NCBI GenBank assembly: GCA_964369385.1
Contig: CAYJEY010000001.1
Coordinates: forward strand, 124,001-188,000
Length of the DNA: 64,000 nt
Direction: 5' to 3'
Origin: CALVGQ01 sp964369385
GTDB lineage: Bacteria; Bacillota_I; Bacilli_A; Erysipelotrichales; Erysipelotrichaceae
Shown here: positions 1 to 8,653 of the stretch, piece after piece
Numbering within the stretch: position 1 is the stretch's first letter
Layout: each line of letters opens with the position of its first letter
Program-made: the position numbers and the translations under genes
Notes under the pieces: model-generated
Told to the model about the DNA's origin: nothing
Database searches by the model: none
The model's input: the letters and a program-made list of their open reading frames with translations, nothing else

Positions 1-993
1 ATTAGTGAAGTAAGTGATGGATTAGAAAATCCTGTTGAAGAATTACGTATTCAAGTTGATAAGAATAATGCAATGGCTTATGGATTAACTGTTGCTCAAG
101 TTTATCAAGCTGTTAGTGAGGCGATTTCAACAGAAAATGCGAGTACTTCAATTCTACTTAATGGAAAAGAAGTCGATATACTCGTTCTCAAAGACGAAGG
201 TGAACTTGTAAATGTAGATAGTCTAAATTCACTTGTATTGGAAGGTCAAAAAGATAATGAAGCTGTTGATGTAGTTATTAGTGAGATTGCTACAATTAGT
301 GAAGGTGTTGGTGCTCAGAGTATCAATCGTGACAATTCTAGAAGATATATGACTGTCACTGCTTCAATTGAAGAGGGGTACAATGTTTCTCTGGTGTCAC
401 GAAATGTTGAAACAGCACTAGATTTATCAAATTTACCTGATTCAGTTGAAGTTGAGTTTGCAGGGGAAAATGAAACAATCATGGAAACAATGATTGTCTT
501 AGCACAAATGATTGCTCTTGCGATTGCATTCATATATATGATCATGGTTGCTCAGTTCCAAAGTTTACTCTCTCCATTTATCGTATTGTTCACTATACCA
601 TTAGCCTTTACAGGAGGATTGCTAGCCTTGATGATTACTGGATTTGATTTAAGCATCGTAGCTACTCTTGGATTCTTAGTACTAAGTGGAGTAGTTGTAA
701 ATAACGGTATTGTGTTTATCGACTACGTGAATCAATTAATCGAAGAAGGAGCATCTGTTTATGATGCGCTCATCGAAACAGGGAAAACACGTATTCGCCC
801 AATTTTAATGACAGCATTAACGACAATTCTTGCCATGACTACAATGGCGTTGGGAATTGGGGATGGTGCTGAAATGATGCAAGGTATGGCAATTGTAACT
901 ATTGGTGGATTATCCTATGCTACTGTACTAACACTGTTTATTGTACCAATTATATATAGTTTGTTTCATAGAGAGAAGAAAACACATGAGTAA
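1..993 (+). CDS. RND-family efflux transporter, C-terminal part (5' end outside window)
   Basis: The frame is open from base 1, so the gene starts upstream and only its last ~330 residues are here. They cover the end of the second periplasmic-type loop and the C-terminal membrane block of an AcrB/SwrC-like pump. About five hydrophobic helices follow residue ~155, and the conserved stretch around GKTRIRPILMTALTT is typical of the family. These proteins use the proton gradient to expel amphipathic compounds; in Gram-positives they work without an outer-membrane channel. The downstream TetR gene overlaps by 8 bases and is the likely local repressor. Substrate unknown. Confidence 0.9.
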   Translation: MSEVSDGLENPVEELRIQVDKNNAMAYGLTVAQVYQAVSEAISTENASTSILLNGKEVDILVLKDEGELVNVDSLNSLVLEGQKDNEAVDVVISEIATISEGVGAQSINRDNSRRYMTVTASIEEGYNVSLVSRNVETALDLSNLPDSVEVEFAGENETIMETMIVLAQMIALAIAFIYMIMVAQFQSLLSPFIVLFTIPLAFTGGLLALMITGFDLSIVATLGFLVLSGVVVNNGIVFIDYVNQLIEEGASVYDALIETGKTRIRPILMTALTTILAMTTMALGIGDGAEMMQGMAIVTIGGLSYATVLTLFIVPIIYSLFHREKKTHE

Positions 994-1543
994 TCGTCAA
1001 GATAAGGAACAGCTCATTTATCATGCAATTGTCAATTTAATTGAAAATGGTCATGATTACCAACAACTAAAAATGGTGGATATTGCAAAGGCTGCAGATA
1101 TTGGTAAAGCCACAATTTATGAGTATTTTACGTCAAAAGATGAATTACTAAGTAAGACAATTGTTTTTCACATCGATGAGTTATTTAACAAACTGAGTGT
1201 GCAAATGAAGTTAGAGAACTCTTTTGAGTCATGCTTAAAACTTACAATTGAAAGTATTTCGAGTAAGTTTAGTGAGTTGTGTTTGTTTAGTACTGGCTTA
1301 GTCCAATCCAGTCACAATGGTGAACTCAAGGATAAAATTCAGATGATTTATTTGTCTTTAATTGATATCCTTGTACAAATTGGAAAAAAAGATGGTAGTA
1401 TCAATCCAAAACTAGATGATGAGTTTGTTTATTATGCAATTGCCTCATCCATTGGTGCATATTTCTTCATCCAGTGTAGGAATGAGAAATCTTGTGCGCA
1501 ACTTCATTATACAATCAATATGATTGTGAAAACTTTACAATAA
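986..1543 (+). CDS. TetR/AcrR-family transcriptional regulator
   Basis: A 185-residue protein. The N-terminal ~50 residues form a TetR helix-turn-helix, with the run IAKAADIGKATIYEYFTSKD matching the recognition helix and following segment. The remainder would be an all-helical ligand-binding domain. The start at 986 is preferred over an upstream in-frame codon at 941 because it lies just after AGAGAGAAG and gives the usual 8-base overlap with the pump gene. The arrangement suggests autoregulation and repression of the RND operon in response to a pump substrate; that is inferred from context only. Confidence 0.88.
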   Translation: MSNRQDKEQLIYHAIVNLIENGHDYQQLKMVDIAKAADIGKATIYEYFTSKDELLSKTIVFHIDELFNKLSVQMKLENSFESCLKLTIESISSKFSELCLFSTGLVQSSHNGELKDKIQMIYLSLIDILVQIGKKDGSINPKLDDEFVYYAIASSIGAYFFIQCRNEKSCAQLHYTINMIVKTLQ

Positions 1544-1565
1544 AAAAAGGCTAAAGCCTTTTTTT
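1542..1565. terminator. Bidirectional terminator between tetR and ABC permease
   Basis: A symmetric hairpin with arms of seven A plus GGC and GCC plus seven T around a TAAA loop. It serves both convergent units and overlaps the stop of the minus-strand permease. Confidence 0.85.
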
Positions 1566-2370
1566 ATAGTTTAAAATCACGTTTTTGATACTTAGTTAGC
1601 CCCATCAAAACAGCTATAAAAAGAATGAAGAGATAGACTGCCATAGTAATTAATACCTCTTGTGATAGTGGTAGACTAAATGATTCAAATGGTGAAAAAT
1701 ACTTTAAAAAGCTTGCTTTTTCACCAAGTAGTTTGCCAAGGTAGCCAAACATATATGAAATAAAGACGAGTGCGCTACCAGTTGAACTACTGCCGTATTT
1801 ACTTGAAAAACCGGCAATTGCAAAAGTAAGTAGTGAAAAGAAGAAGGGAGTAATAGCACTTGTTTTAGCACTTTCAAGAAGCTCTATAAAATTAAAACTT
1901 TCGTAACCACCAAGAAAGCCAATCAGTGTAGCGGCGAAGTTGGTAGCATAAAGTGCTAATGAGATGACTAGAACCAAAGTGAATAATTTTGCTAAGAAAA
2001 TTTCTTTTCGCGAAACAGCCAATGAGCTTAGAAATTCAATCGTTCCTTTTCTTTCTTCATCTGATAGTAAATGACTGGCAAGGGAAGCACCAAAGATACT
2101 CATAGCAATCAAAATAATATTCATGATCATTTCATAATAAGCATTGTAGTTTGCAAGATCATTAAATGAGTTAACTTGAAACAATTGAAGCATCTCTTCT
2201 GGCAAAACTTCGAACTTTGCGACACCTAGATCACTAATAAAAGGGAAGAACACCATATATAATGACATGAAACCCATGAGTGCCAGTATCCAACCTACAA
2301 TGTATTTTCGATGGCACTTAAAGTCGAATCGTGTGATAGCTAATACATTTTTTATACTTGTCTTATTCAT
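1564..2370 (-). CDS. ABC-2 type exporter permease
   Basis: A 268-residue integral membrane protein with about six hydrophobic segments (first at ~28-50 from the chosen start) and a soluble loop after the first. Layout and the phrase LSDEERKGTIEFLSSLAVSR are typical of ABC-2 permeases paired with CcmA-type ATPases. The start at 2370 (MNKTSIKN) overlaps the ATPase stop by 8 bases; a start further upstream would extend deep into the ATPase. Together they form a two-gene exporter of unknown substrate, perhaps a peptide, lipid or drug. Confidence 0.85.
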   Translation of the reverse strand: MNKTSIKNVLAITRFDFKCHRKYIVGWILALMGFMSLYMVFFPFISDLGVAKFEVLPEEMLQLFQVNSFNDLANYNAYYEMIMNIILIAMSIFGASLASHLLSDEERKGTIEFLSSLAVSRKEIFLAKLFTLVLVISLALYATNFAATLIGFLGGYESFNFIELLESAKTSAITPFFFSLLTFAIAGFSSKYGSSSTGSALVFISYMFGYLGKLLGEKASFLKYFSPFESFSLPLSQEVLITMAVYLFILFIAVLMGLTKYQKRDFKL

Positions 2371-3199
2371 GAGCAGCTCCATCCTTGTAGTATTGTATAA
2401 ATTCATCTTCGACTGACTTAGTTTTGATTTCTAAATGATCAATATCTAACTTTGAAAGCCGAGAAAGCAGTAGGTTAATATCTTCTTCTAAATCAAAGGT
2501 ATGTTCTTTTCCATCCTTCGTACGATAAAAGACGACTTGTTTAAACTTAATTTGAGTGTCATTTAAATTGATGTAGTCGACTAACTGTCCATCTTTAATG
2601 ATTGCGACTTTATCGCAATAGCGTTGCACTTCTTGAAGATTATGACTAGATAAAAATATTGTTGCACCATTTTTTTTAGCATCTAATAGCAAATCAAAGA
2701 GTTTTTGTTGCATTAGTGGATCGAGTCCACTTGTGGGTTCATCAAGAATGATAATTTTTGCGTTTTTAATTAATGCATTAATAATTGCAACTTTCTTTTT
2801 ATTACCTAAACTAAGTTCGTTGATTTTTTTATCAAGATTTAATTCAAAGTATTGTGCAAGTTGTTCGATGTCCTCTTTTGAGGAGTTAGAAAAGCCTGCA
2901 CTAAACATCAATAATTCCATTGAAGTTACACCATGAGGATAAGCTGGTTCACTCATTACATAAGCCACTCGCTCTTTGATTGTTTTGGCATGTGTCGTGA
3001 CATCTAAGCTATCAATTGTTAATGCGCCCTCACTTGGTAAAATCATGTTGAGTAGAGTGCGTATTGTAGTACTTTTTCCAGCACCATTCTTGCCTACAAA
3101 ACCTACAATCTCACCTTTTTTGATACATAATGATAAATCTTTAACTGCACGGAAAGTACCATAATCTTTTGAAAATTTTTTTATTTCAATCATATCCAT
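2363..3199 (-). CDS. ABC transporter ATP-binding protein (CcmA-like)
   Basis: A 278-residue ATPase. Walker A is GKNGAGKST near residue 37, the signature is the degenerate LSLGNKKK seen in many drug and peptide exporters, Walker B is IIILDEPTSGLD, and the switch histidine lies in LSSHNLQE. The ~70 C-terminal residues are an extra domain common in this subfamily. GGAG lies seven bases upstream of the start. It is the first gene of a two-gene operon with the permease that follows. Confidence 0.92.
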   Translation of the reverse strand: MDMIEIKKFSKDYGTFRAVKDLSLCIKKGEIVGFVGKNGAGKSTTIRTLLNMILPSEGALTIDSLDVTTHAKTIKERVAYVMSEPAYPHGVTSMELLMFSAGFSNSSKEDIEQLAQYFELNLDKKINELSLGNKKKVAIINALIKNAKIIILDEPTSGLDPLMQQKLFDLLLDAKKNGATIFLSSHNLQEVQRYCDKVAIIKDGQLVDYINLNDTQIKFKQVVFYRTKDGKEHTFDLEEDINLLLSRLSKLDIDHLEIKTKSVEDEFIQYYKDGAAHE

Positions 3200-3308
3200 C
3201 TAAATTCTCCGTTCTTACTGTGTTTTATTATATGTGAAATCAAAAAAAAATTCAAATGGACATGACATGTAGTAAAATGATAATATATAAAATAGTGAGG
3301 TGATCGAC

Positions 3309-4133
3309 ATGTCAAACATACTGTTAGTAAATGATATTCCATGTTATACAAAAGTAGCGATTGGGGCAATGAATCCTCTCTTGTCATTTCATGGGCATCA
3401 GGTATTTAGTTTACCAACAGCACTTGTATCAAATACTTTAGATTATGGCAAATTTAAAATTCAACCGATGCTTGAGTTTATGCAAGATACATATCAAGTG
3501 TGGCAAGAATTGGGATTTGAGTTTGATTGTTTATGCAGTGGATTTATTGTTGATGATGCACAAAGACAATGGATTCAACAATTATTTGAAACCTCTAAGG
3601 CATTTAAAGTTGTTGATCCTATCATGGCAGACCATGGAAAATTATATAATGGGGTAAGTGCAACTATTGTAGCTAGTATGACAGAATTGTGCAAGTGTGC
3701 AAATCTTGTTACCCCTAATTATACAGAAGCATGTTTTATTAGTGGAAGAACAGAAGTTCAATCTACATGCTCAAAAGATGAGGCAAGACAAATAGTTCAT
3801 GATTTGCAAAACATTGGATGTGAATCAATTGTTGTGACAAGTATCCCCTTAACCAATTCGAATCAATACTGTGTGGCAGGTTATTGTGCTCAAACTCAAC
3901 AACATTTTATGATTGAATATGAACTAGTAACAGGACATGTAGCAGGAACTGGAGATATTTTCTCAGCTATTCTTGTGTGTGGAAAATTAGCAGGGCAAAC
4001 ACTTGAAAAAAGTGCGCTAAAAGCAATGAATTTTATACGACAAATTATTTTAGAAAAGTCACATCAACAACTCAATTCAAAAGGAATAATTATTGAGCAG
4101 TATTTACATTTATTGAAAGAGGAAGTGCAATAG
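3309..4133 (+). CDS. Pyridoxal/pyridoxamine kinase-like protein (PfkB/ribokinase fold)
   Basis: A 274-residue kinase of the PdxK/PdxY type, phosphorylating B6 vitamers. Features seen are the N-terminal NDIPCYTKVAIGAMNPLL, the VDPIMADHGKLY segment near residues 105-116, LVTPNYTEACFISG, and the catalytic anion-hole motif GHVAGTGDIFSA near residue 215. An ATG at 3309 follows GAGGTGAT by five bases and is chosen over a GTG at 3300. The gene stands alone between a divergent ABC operon and the convergent met operon. A related kinase such as ThiD cannot be wholly excluded, but the motifs fit B6 kinases better. Confidence 0.85.
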   Translation: MSNILLVNDIPCYTKVAIGAMNPLLSFHGHQVFSLPTALVSNTLDYGKFKIQPMLEFMQDTYQVWQELGFEFDCLCSGFIVDDAQRQWIQQLFETSKAFKVVDPIMADHGKLYNGVSATIVASMTELCKCANLVTPNYTEACFISGRTEVQSTCSKDEARQIVHDLQNIGCESIVVTSIPLTNSNQYCVAGYCAQTQQHFMIEYELVTGHVAGTGDIFSAILVCGKLAGQTLEKSALKAMNFIRQIILEKSHQQLNSKGIIIEQYLHLLKEEVQ

Positions 4134-4152
4134 AAATATGCGCTTTTTTTAT

Positions 4153-4179
4153 ATAAAAAAAGCACACAAATGTGCGCTT
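4153..4179 (-). terminator. Terminator of the metNIQ operon
   Basis: On the minus strand GCGCACA pairs with a GTGTGC arm and a T run follows. The A/T-rich inverted repeat to its left, GCTTTTTTT and AAAAAAAGC, probably ends the convergent kinase gene as well. Confidence 0.75.
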
Positions 4180-5029
4180 AGTTTATTGTTGGAATTACTG
4201 ATCCGTTATCGTAAGTTGTAGTAATGAAATCTTTAATTTCTTGAGATTGTAGTACTTCAACTAAAGCTTGGATTCTTTCATCATCTTGAAGCTCAGTTCT
4301 TGTTGCAACAATATTGATGTATGGGTTATCTTGAGTCGCTGGTTCAAGTATGATTGAATCTTCTGCAGGGTTTAATCCACCTTGGATTGCATAGTTACCG
4401 TTGATTGCAACTAGATCACCTTCGCCATTTTGGAAGTTTTGAACTAATAATTCAGCTTTGATCTCCACAAACTCTAGACCTTTTGGGTTGTTTGTATCAT
4501 TATCGATATCAGCGATTGTTAAATCTAAGATTTCGATTCCTTCAGGTAATACGATTAATCCTTCAGAAGCAAGAATGTTTAAGATACGACCATTATCTGC
4601 TACTGAGTTAGAAATAATTACTTGTGCACCATCTTCTACTTCACTTACGTTTGTGTAACTTTGAGAATAGATTCCAAATGGTTCAATATGAATACCACCA
4701 GCGTTAATGATGTCATAACCATGTGTTTCAACTTCACCTTCGAAGTATGGAATGTGTTGGAAGAAGTTTGCATCAACATCTCCTGCATCAAGGGCATTGT
4801 TGAAAACAGTATAGTCATCAAGTACGATGATTTCTAGTTCAATATCATAATCGCTTGCAAGGATTGTTTTAGCTTCTTCAAGGATTGTAGCATGTGGTTC
4901 AAGTGTTGCTGATACAACAAGTTTGCTTGTTTCTGTTCCATCTGTAGTTTCAGGATTAGATTCGCTTGAACATCCTACAAATAGTGTTGCTGCTAGTAAT
5001 GCTAGACTTAATTTAATTAGTTTTTTCAT
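4178..5029 (-). CDS. metQ: Methionine ABC transporter substrate-binding lipoprotein
   Basis: A 283-residue NlpA/MetQ-family lipoprotein. The signal peptide ends in the lipobox LFVGC, with Cys at residue 20, so it would be anchored to the outer face of the membrane. It captures D- or L-methionine for MetI/MetN. Family sequence is visible in DAGDVDANFFQHIPYF, in INAGGIHIEPFGIYS and in the N-G-N-Y-A region. It is the last gene of metN-metI-metQ, 14 bases after metI, and ends at a terminator shared with the opposing gene. Confidence 0.95.
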   Translation of the reverse strand: MKKLIKLSLALLAATLFVGCSSESNPETTDGTETSKLVVSATLEPHATILEEAKTILASDYDIELEIIVLDDYTVFNNALDAGDVDANFFQHIPYFEGEVETHGYDIINAGGIHIEPFGIYSQSYTNVSEVEDGAQVIISNSVADNGRILNILASEGLIVLPEGIEILDLTIADIDNDTNNPKGLEFVEIKAELLVQNFQNGEGDLVAINGNYAIQGGLNPAEDSIILEPATQDNPYINIVATRTELQDDERIQALVEVLQSQEIKDFITTTYDNGSVIPTIN

Positions 5030-5043
5030 TTTCTTTCCTCTTT

Positions 5044-5697
5044 CTATCGTTTATCGATTTTCTTTGTAAAATAATCTCCTAATCCTTGAATTGCAAATAC
5101 AAGAATTAAGATTAGGAATGTTGCAAGATATGTAATTGTTGGATTTACCCTCGCGATTCCGTAAAGATATGCATAGTGACCAAGACCACCTGCACCAATG
5201 GCTCCTGCCATTGCTGTATATCCTACCAATGATACGGCCATAACTGTAATGCTTGATACAAGTGCAGGTCGTGATTCTGGTATTAATACCTTTGTGATAA
5301 TTTGTAGATTGCTTGCGCCCATTGCTTTACTTGCTTCGATTACGCCTTTATCTACCTCATTTAATGCGATGACACACATTCTAGCATAGAAGGGTGCACT
5401 TGAGATAATTAGTGAAGGTAATGCTGCGGTTGCCCCCAGTGTTGTACCAACGATTGCTTTAGTAAAGTCATTAAGTAAAAATAAGAGTATGATGTAGGGA
5501 ATTGATCGAAATATATTGATAATAAAATCTAGTAACTTAGATACGAATATGTTTTCCCATAATCCATTTTTCTGTGTTAAATAAACAAGAATACCAAGAA
5601 TAAATCCAATCATCACTGCAACAAGAACTGAAGCAGCTGTCATATAAATTGTTTCTTGTATTGCCTTAAATAAATATTCAAAGTTAATGTCTGCCAT
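5044..5697 (-). CDS. metI: Methionine ABC transporter permease
   Basis: A 217-residue permease with about five membrane segments. The EAA loop, with EASKAMGASNLQI near residues 122-134, docks to the ATPase. Glycine-rich GAIGAGGLGHYAY near the end is characteristic of MetI. It overlaps the metN stop by one base and lies just upstream of metQ. Confidence 0.95.
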   Translation of the reverse strand: MADINFEYLFKAIQETIYMTAASVLVAVMIGFILGILVYLTQKNGLWENIFVSKLLDFIINIFRSIPYIILLFLLNDFTKAIVGTTLGATAALPSLIISSAPFYARMCVIALNEVDKGVIEASKAMGASNLQIITKVLIPESRPALVSSITVMAVSLVGYTAMAGAIGAGGLGHYAYLYGIARVNPTITYLATFLILILVFAIQGLGDYFTKKIDKR

Positions 5698-6716
5698 TAG
5701 ATTACCTCCACGACTACTTTGGCTTGAATAAATTGTTCAAGCAACTCTGCTAGTTTGTCTTCATTTATTTCATCGATATGTACATACATTGTTCCAAATG
5801 AAGAGTTGATTGTGTTGGAAATATTCGCATGGACGATACTTATATTAACTCCAGTTGTCTTCATGACATTAGCTAGAATAGGTTGTTTTGCGATACTTTC
5901 ATGAAATGTTAGACGAACAATATGACCAACATTGTAGATTTGCTTAAGAGATGAACTCAATTGACTTTCATCAGTGAGTTGAGCACGAGTGCGGACAAAT
6001 CGTTTTGTAGCTTCATGTTGTGGATTTTCAAATAAATCAATTGTATTACCATACTCTACGACTTTTCCATCCACCATAACAGCAATACGATGACATAGTT
6101 TTTCAGCAACTTCCATTTGATGAGTAATAAGTACCATAGTAATTCCTAACTGTTGATTGATTTTTTTTAACAATGCTAGAATTGAATCTGTTGTTTGAGG
6201 ATCAAGTGCTGAAGTTGCCTCATCACATAATAGTATATCTGGATCATTTGCAAGAGCTCTTGCAATCGCCACACGTTGTTTTTGTCCACCTGATAAAGTG
6301 TTAGGATAACTATTTTCTCTTCCATCTAAATCAACAAGTTGAATGAGTTGATTTACTTTGTTTTTAATTTCTTCTTTTTTCACCCCTGCAATTTCAAGAG
6401 GTAGGGCAATGTTGTCGTACACTGTTCTACTCCATAATAAGTTAAAGTGTTGAAAAATCATTCCGATTTTGGTACGACGTTGTAATAACTGCTTCTTAGT
6501 AAGTTTTGCGATATCTACTCCATGAATTTTGATTGTACCATCATCTTGTTTTTCAAGCTGATTGATCATACGAAGCAGGGTAGATTTACCAGCCCCACTA
6601 TATCCGATGATTCCAAATATTTCTTTATCTTCGATTGTAAGCGAGACCTGATTGACTGCTTTCAGATCACCTTTGTCAGTTTTAAATGTTTTACTGACAT
6701 TTGTAAATGTAATCAT
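5697..6716 (-). CDS. metN: Methionine ABC transporter ATP-binding protein
   Basis: A 339-residue ATPase. Walker A is GYSGAGKST near residue 38, the signature is LSGGQKQR, and Walker B is ILLCDEATSALD. After residue ~260 a C-terminal NIL (ACT-like) domain follows; in E. coli MetN this domain binds methionine and gives transinhibition. First gene of the operon, with an AGGAGG site directly upstream and a T-box leader before it. Length and domain order are normal for the family. Confidence 0.95.
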   Translation of the reverse strand: MITFTNVSKTFKTDKGDLKAVNQVSLTIEDKEIFGIIGYSGAGKSTLLRMINQLEKQDDGTIKIHGVDIAKLTKKQLLQRRTKIGMIFQHFNLLWSRTVYDNIALPLEIAGVKKEEIKNKVNQLIQLVDLDGRENSYPNTLSGGQKQRVAIARALANDPDILLCDEATSALDPQTTDSILALLKKINQQLGITMVLITHQMEVAEKLCHRIAVMVDGKVVEYGNTIDLFENPQHEATKRFVRTRAQLTDESQLSSSLKQIYNVGHIVRLTFHESIAKQPILANVMKTTGVNISIVHANISNTINSSFGTMYVHIDEINEDKLAELLEQFIQAKVVVEVI

Positions 6717-6733
6717 ATTACCTCCTGTTTAAT

Positions 6734-6980
6734 AAAAAAACTCGTCCTATACAAAGGACGAGTGCTTACCCGTGTTACCACCTTAATTTACTATTATTTC
6801 ACAATAACAGCCTCTTCAAGTACCATCATACTCTAGCACAATAACGGATGCAACCGCTGTGAACTACATATCGCCCACAAGACTCAAGAACCATGTTCAT
6901 TGTACCTTCCTCAAGCTTTTTCACCAACCAAGCTCTCTCTACGAATTCCAGTTCAACTACTCTTCCTATCAAAGTCGTTA
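6734..6980 (-). promoter_or_regulatory. T-box leader controlling metNIQ (methionine tRNA sensing)
   Basis: Read on the minus strand, the T-box core TAAGGTGGTAACACGGG is at 6785-6769. It is followed by a strong terminator hairpin at 6763-6734, ACTCGTCC paired with GGACGAGT plus a T run. Uncharged tRNA would pair with the core and favour antitermination. Stem I should lie at roughly 6980-6860, and two AUG triplets at 6900-6892 are candidate methionine specifiers. The ligand is inferred from these triplets and from metN downstream. Confidence 0.9.
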
Positions 6981-6985
6981 TAGTT

Positions 6986-7014
6986 ATACTAACTTGCATT
7001 GAAAAAAATGTCAA
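6986..7014 (-). promoter_or_regulatory. Sigma-A type promoter of the T-box-met operon
   Basis: On the minus strand TTGACA (7014-7009) and TAGTAT (6991-6986) are separated by 17 bases. Transcription would begin just before the T-box stem I. Confidence 0.75.
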
Positions 7015-7113
7015 TATAATATTGAAAAAATTTCATGAAAATTTTGAGGTATCTTCAAGAAACTTATTTTATATATAAGTATTTATCTAAAATAATTCTG
7101 AGTAAGGGAAACA

Positions 7114-7142
7114 TTGATATTTACAAAAAGATTTGATATAAT
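7114..7142 (+). promoter_or_regulatory. Sigma-A type promoter upstream of the CNNM gene
   Basis: TTGATA (7114-7119), a 17-base spacer and a perfect TATAAT (7137-7142). It implies an untranslated leader of about 170 bases before the gene at 7319. Confidence 0.7.
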
Positions 7143-7169
7143 ACAAGAAATTTGAAAGGATGTGTGTTC

Positions 7170-7277
7170 TTGGACGGATCGCCCTTGCCCATATGGCAGA
7201 TAGTTAAAAAAATTAATTGTACAATACTGACATGTATTAAAACAAAATGGATTCTTACTCGATTTATGCGATCATAG
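7170..7277 (+). CDS. Possible 35-codon leader ORF ahead of the Mg-transporter-like gene
   Basis: A TTG-started frame beginning Met-Asp-Gly-Ser-Pro-Leu-Pro and ending at a TAG 41 bases before the CNNM gene start. AAAGGA lies nine bases upstream. It is placed entirely in the long leader after a good promoter. No family recognised. An ORF this short can arise by chance, so this is offered as a candidate regulatory leader rather than an established gene. Confidence 0.22.
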   Translation: MDGSPLPIWQIVKKINCTILTCIKTKWILTRFMRS

Positions 7278-7318
7278 CGAAGTTGCGATGATGACAAATA
7301 ATAAGAGGAGGAAAAATT

Positions 7319-8575
7319 ATGGATAATACAGTTTTAATTATATCATTAGTCATATTAGTGTTGTTTTCAGGGTTCTTTTCAGCAACTGAAACAGCATTTA
7401 GCTGCGTAAATAAATTACGTTTAAAGAGTTTAGCTGAAACAAATAAAAAGGCAAAAAAAGTACTGGAGCTATCAGAAGATTTCGATAGTCTTTTATCGAC
7501 AATACTAGTAGGGAATAATATCGTTAATATCGCGAGTACTGCAATAGCAACTGTTTTGTTTACTCGTATCTTTCATGACGCAGGAGCTGCAGTTTCAACA
7601 CTAGTAATGACTATCGCGGTACTTATTTTTGGTGAAATCACACCAAAAAGTATTGCGAAAGAAGCACCAGAAAAGTTCTGTTTAGCGGTACTTGGACCTA
7701 TAAGTTTCTTTAAGACGATTTTGCGTCCAATCAACTGGTTTTTCTCATTGTGGAAAAAGTTAGTTTACAATTTAATCAATATTGAAAATGAAGAAGCAAT
7801 TGCACAAGAAGAGTTATTGTTGATGGTTGAAGAAGCACAAAGTGAAGGCGAACTTGAAGAACACGAATCTGATTTGATTTCTGCTGCTATTGAGTTCAAT
7901 GACTTAGATGTTAAAGAAATTCTAACTCCAAGAGTAGATGTAATTGCTGTGAGTATAGACACATCATTAGATCAAATTGAAGAAATGTTTAGAGAAAATA
8001 ATTATTCTCGCTTTCCTATATATGAGGGAACAGTTGATAATATTATTGGTGTCTTACATGAAAAAGATTTCTACTATTTATTTTATAAAAAGAAATCAAT
8101 GAATATTAAATCAATTGTTAAGAAAGTTCAGTTTACTAGTCCACATGTAAAAATATCTTACTTACTTCGTCAACTTCAAAGTAGTAAATCACATATGGCA
8201 ATTGTTATTGATGAATATGGTGGTACAGCTGGTATTATTACAATGGAAGATATACTTGAGGAACTTGTTGGCGAAATCTATGATGAGCATGATGAGGTCA
8301 TTGAGTATTTTAAACAAATTGATGAAACTCACTGGTTAATCGAATGTGATGCAAATTTAGAAGATATGTTTGAACACTTTGAAATTGATATAAATGAAGA
8401 GTATGATTTTATTACAGTTGGTGGGTGGGTCATTCATCACATGAATAAAATACCAAAAGTGGGAGATGCATTCCATTTTGAAAATTATGAAGTTTCTGTT
8501 GTGAAGTGTGATGAACGTCATGTTGAACAAGTTGTATTTCATAAAATTGCTGAACGCGAAAATAATGAAGATTAG
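7319..8575 (+). CDS. CNNM/CorC-type transporter (DUF21-CBS-CorC_HlyC)
   Basis: A 418-residue membrane protein. Residues ~1-130 are the DUF21/CNNM membrane domain, including FFSATETAFSCVNKLRLK and GEITPKSIAKE. Residues ~185-320 hold a CBS pair with ILTPRVDVIAVSID and VIDEYGGTAGIITMEDILE. The last ~80 residues are the CorC_HlyC domain. Bacterial relatives such as MpfA and YrkA mediate Mg(2+) export; older annotations call them haemolysins. AGGAGG lies just before the ATG. It is monocistronic between its own promoter and terminator, and has an unusual long leader. Confidence 0.93.
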   Translation: MDNTVLIISLVILVLFSGFFSATETAFSCVNKLRLKSLAETNKKAKKVLELSEDFDSLLSTILVGNNIVNIASTAIATVLFTRIFHDAGAAVSTLVMTIAVLIFGEITPKSIAKEAPEKFCLAVLGPISFFKTILRPINWFFSLWKKLVYNLINIENEEAIAQEELLLMVEEAQSEGELEEHESDLISAAIEFNDLDVKEILTPRVDVIAVSIDTSLDQIEEMFRENNYSRFPIYEGTVDNIIGVLHEKDFYYLFYKKKSMNIKSIVKKVQFTSPHVKISYLLRQLQSSKSHMAIVIDEYGGTAGIITMEDILEELVGEIYDEHDEVIEYFKQIDETHWLIECDANLEDMFEHFEIDINEEYDFITVGGWVIHHMNKIPKVGDAFHFENYEVSVVKCDERHVEQVVFHKIAERENNED

Positions 8576-8594
8576 AGGGAAACCTCTTTTTTTT
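8574..8594 (+). terminator. Terminator of the CNNM gene
   Basis: AGAGG-GAAA-CCTCT followed by a T run, overlapping the stop codon. Confidence 0.85.
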
Positions 8595-8595
8595 C

Positions 8596-8623
8596 TTGAT
8601 TGAACAGTGTTTTATGTTACAAT
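8596..8623 (+). promoter_or_regulatory. Promoter of the alpha/beta hydrolase gene
   Basis: TTGATT (8596-8601) and TACAAT (8618-8623) with a 16-base spacer, about 30 bases upstream of the ATG. Confidence 0.5.
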
Positions 8624-8653
8624 ATCAACATTAGTTTTGAAAAGAGGAAAACG

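Noticed and set aside
7143..7318. M-box or yybP-type metal riboswitch before the CNNM gene
   Set aside because: None of the conserved core segments of those classes could be found by eye, although a covariance search was not possible.
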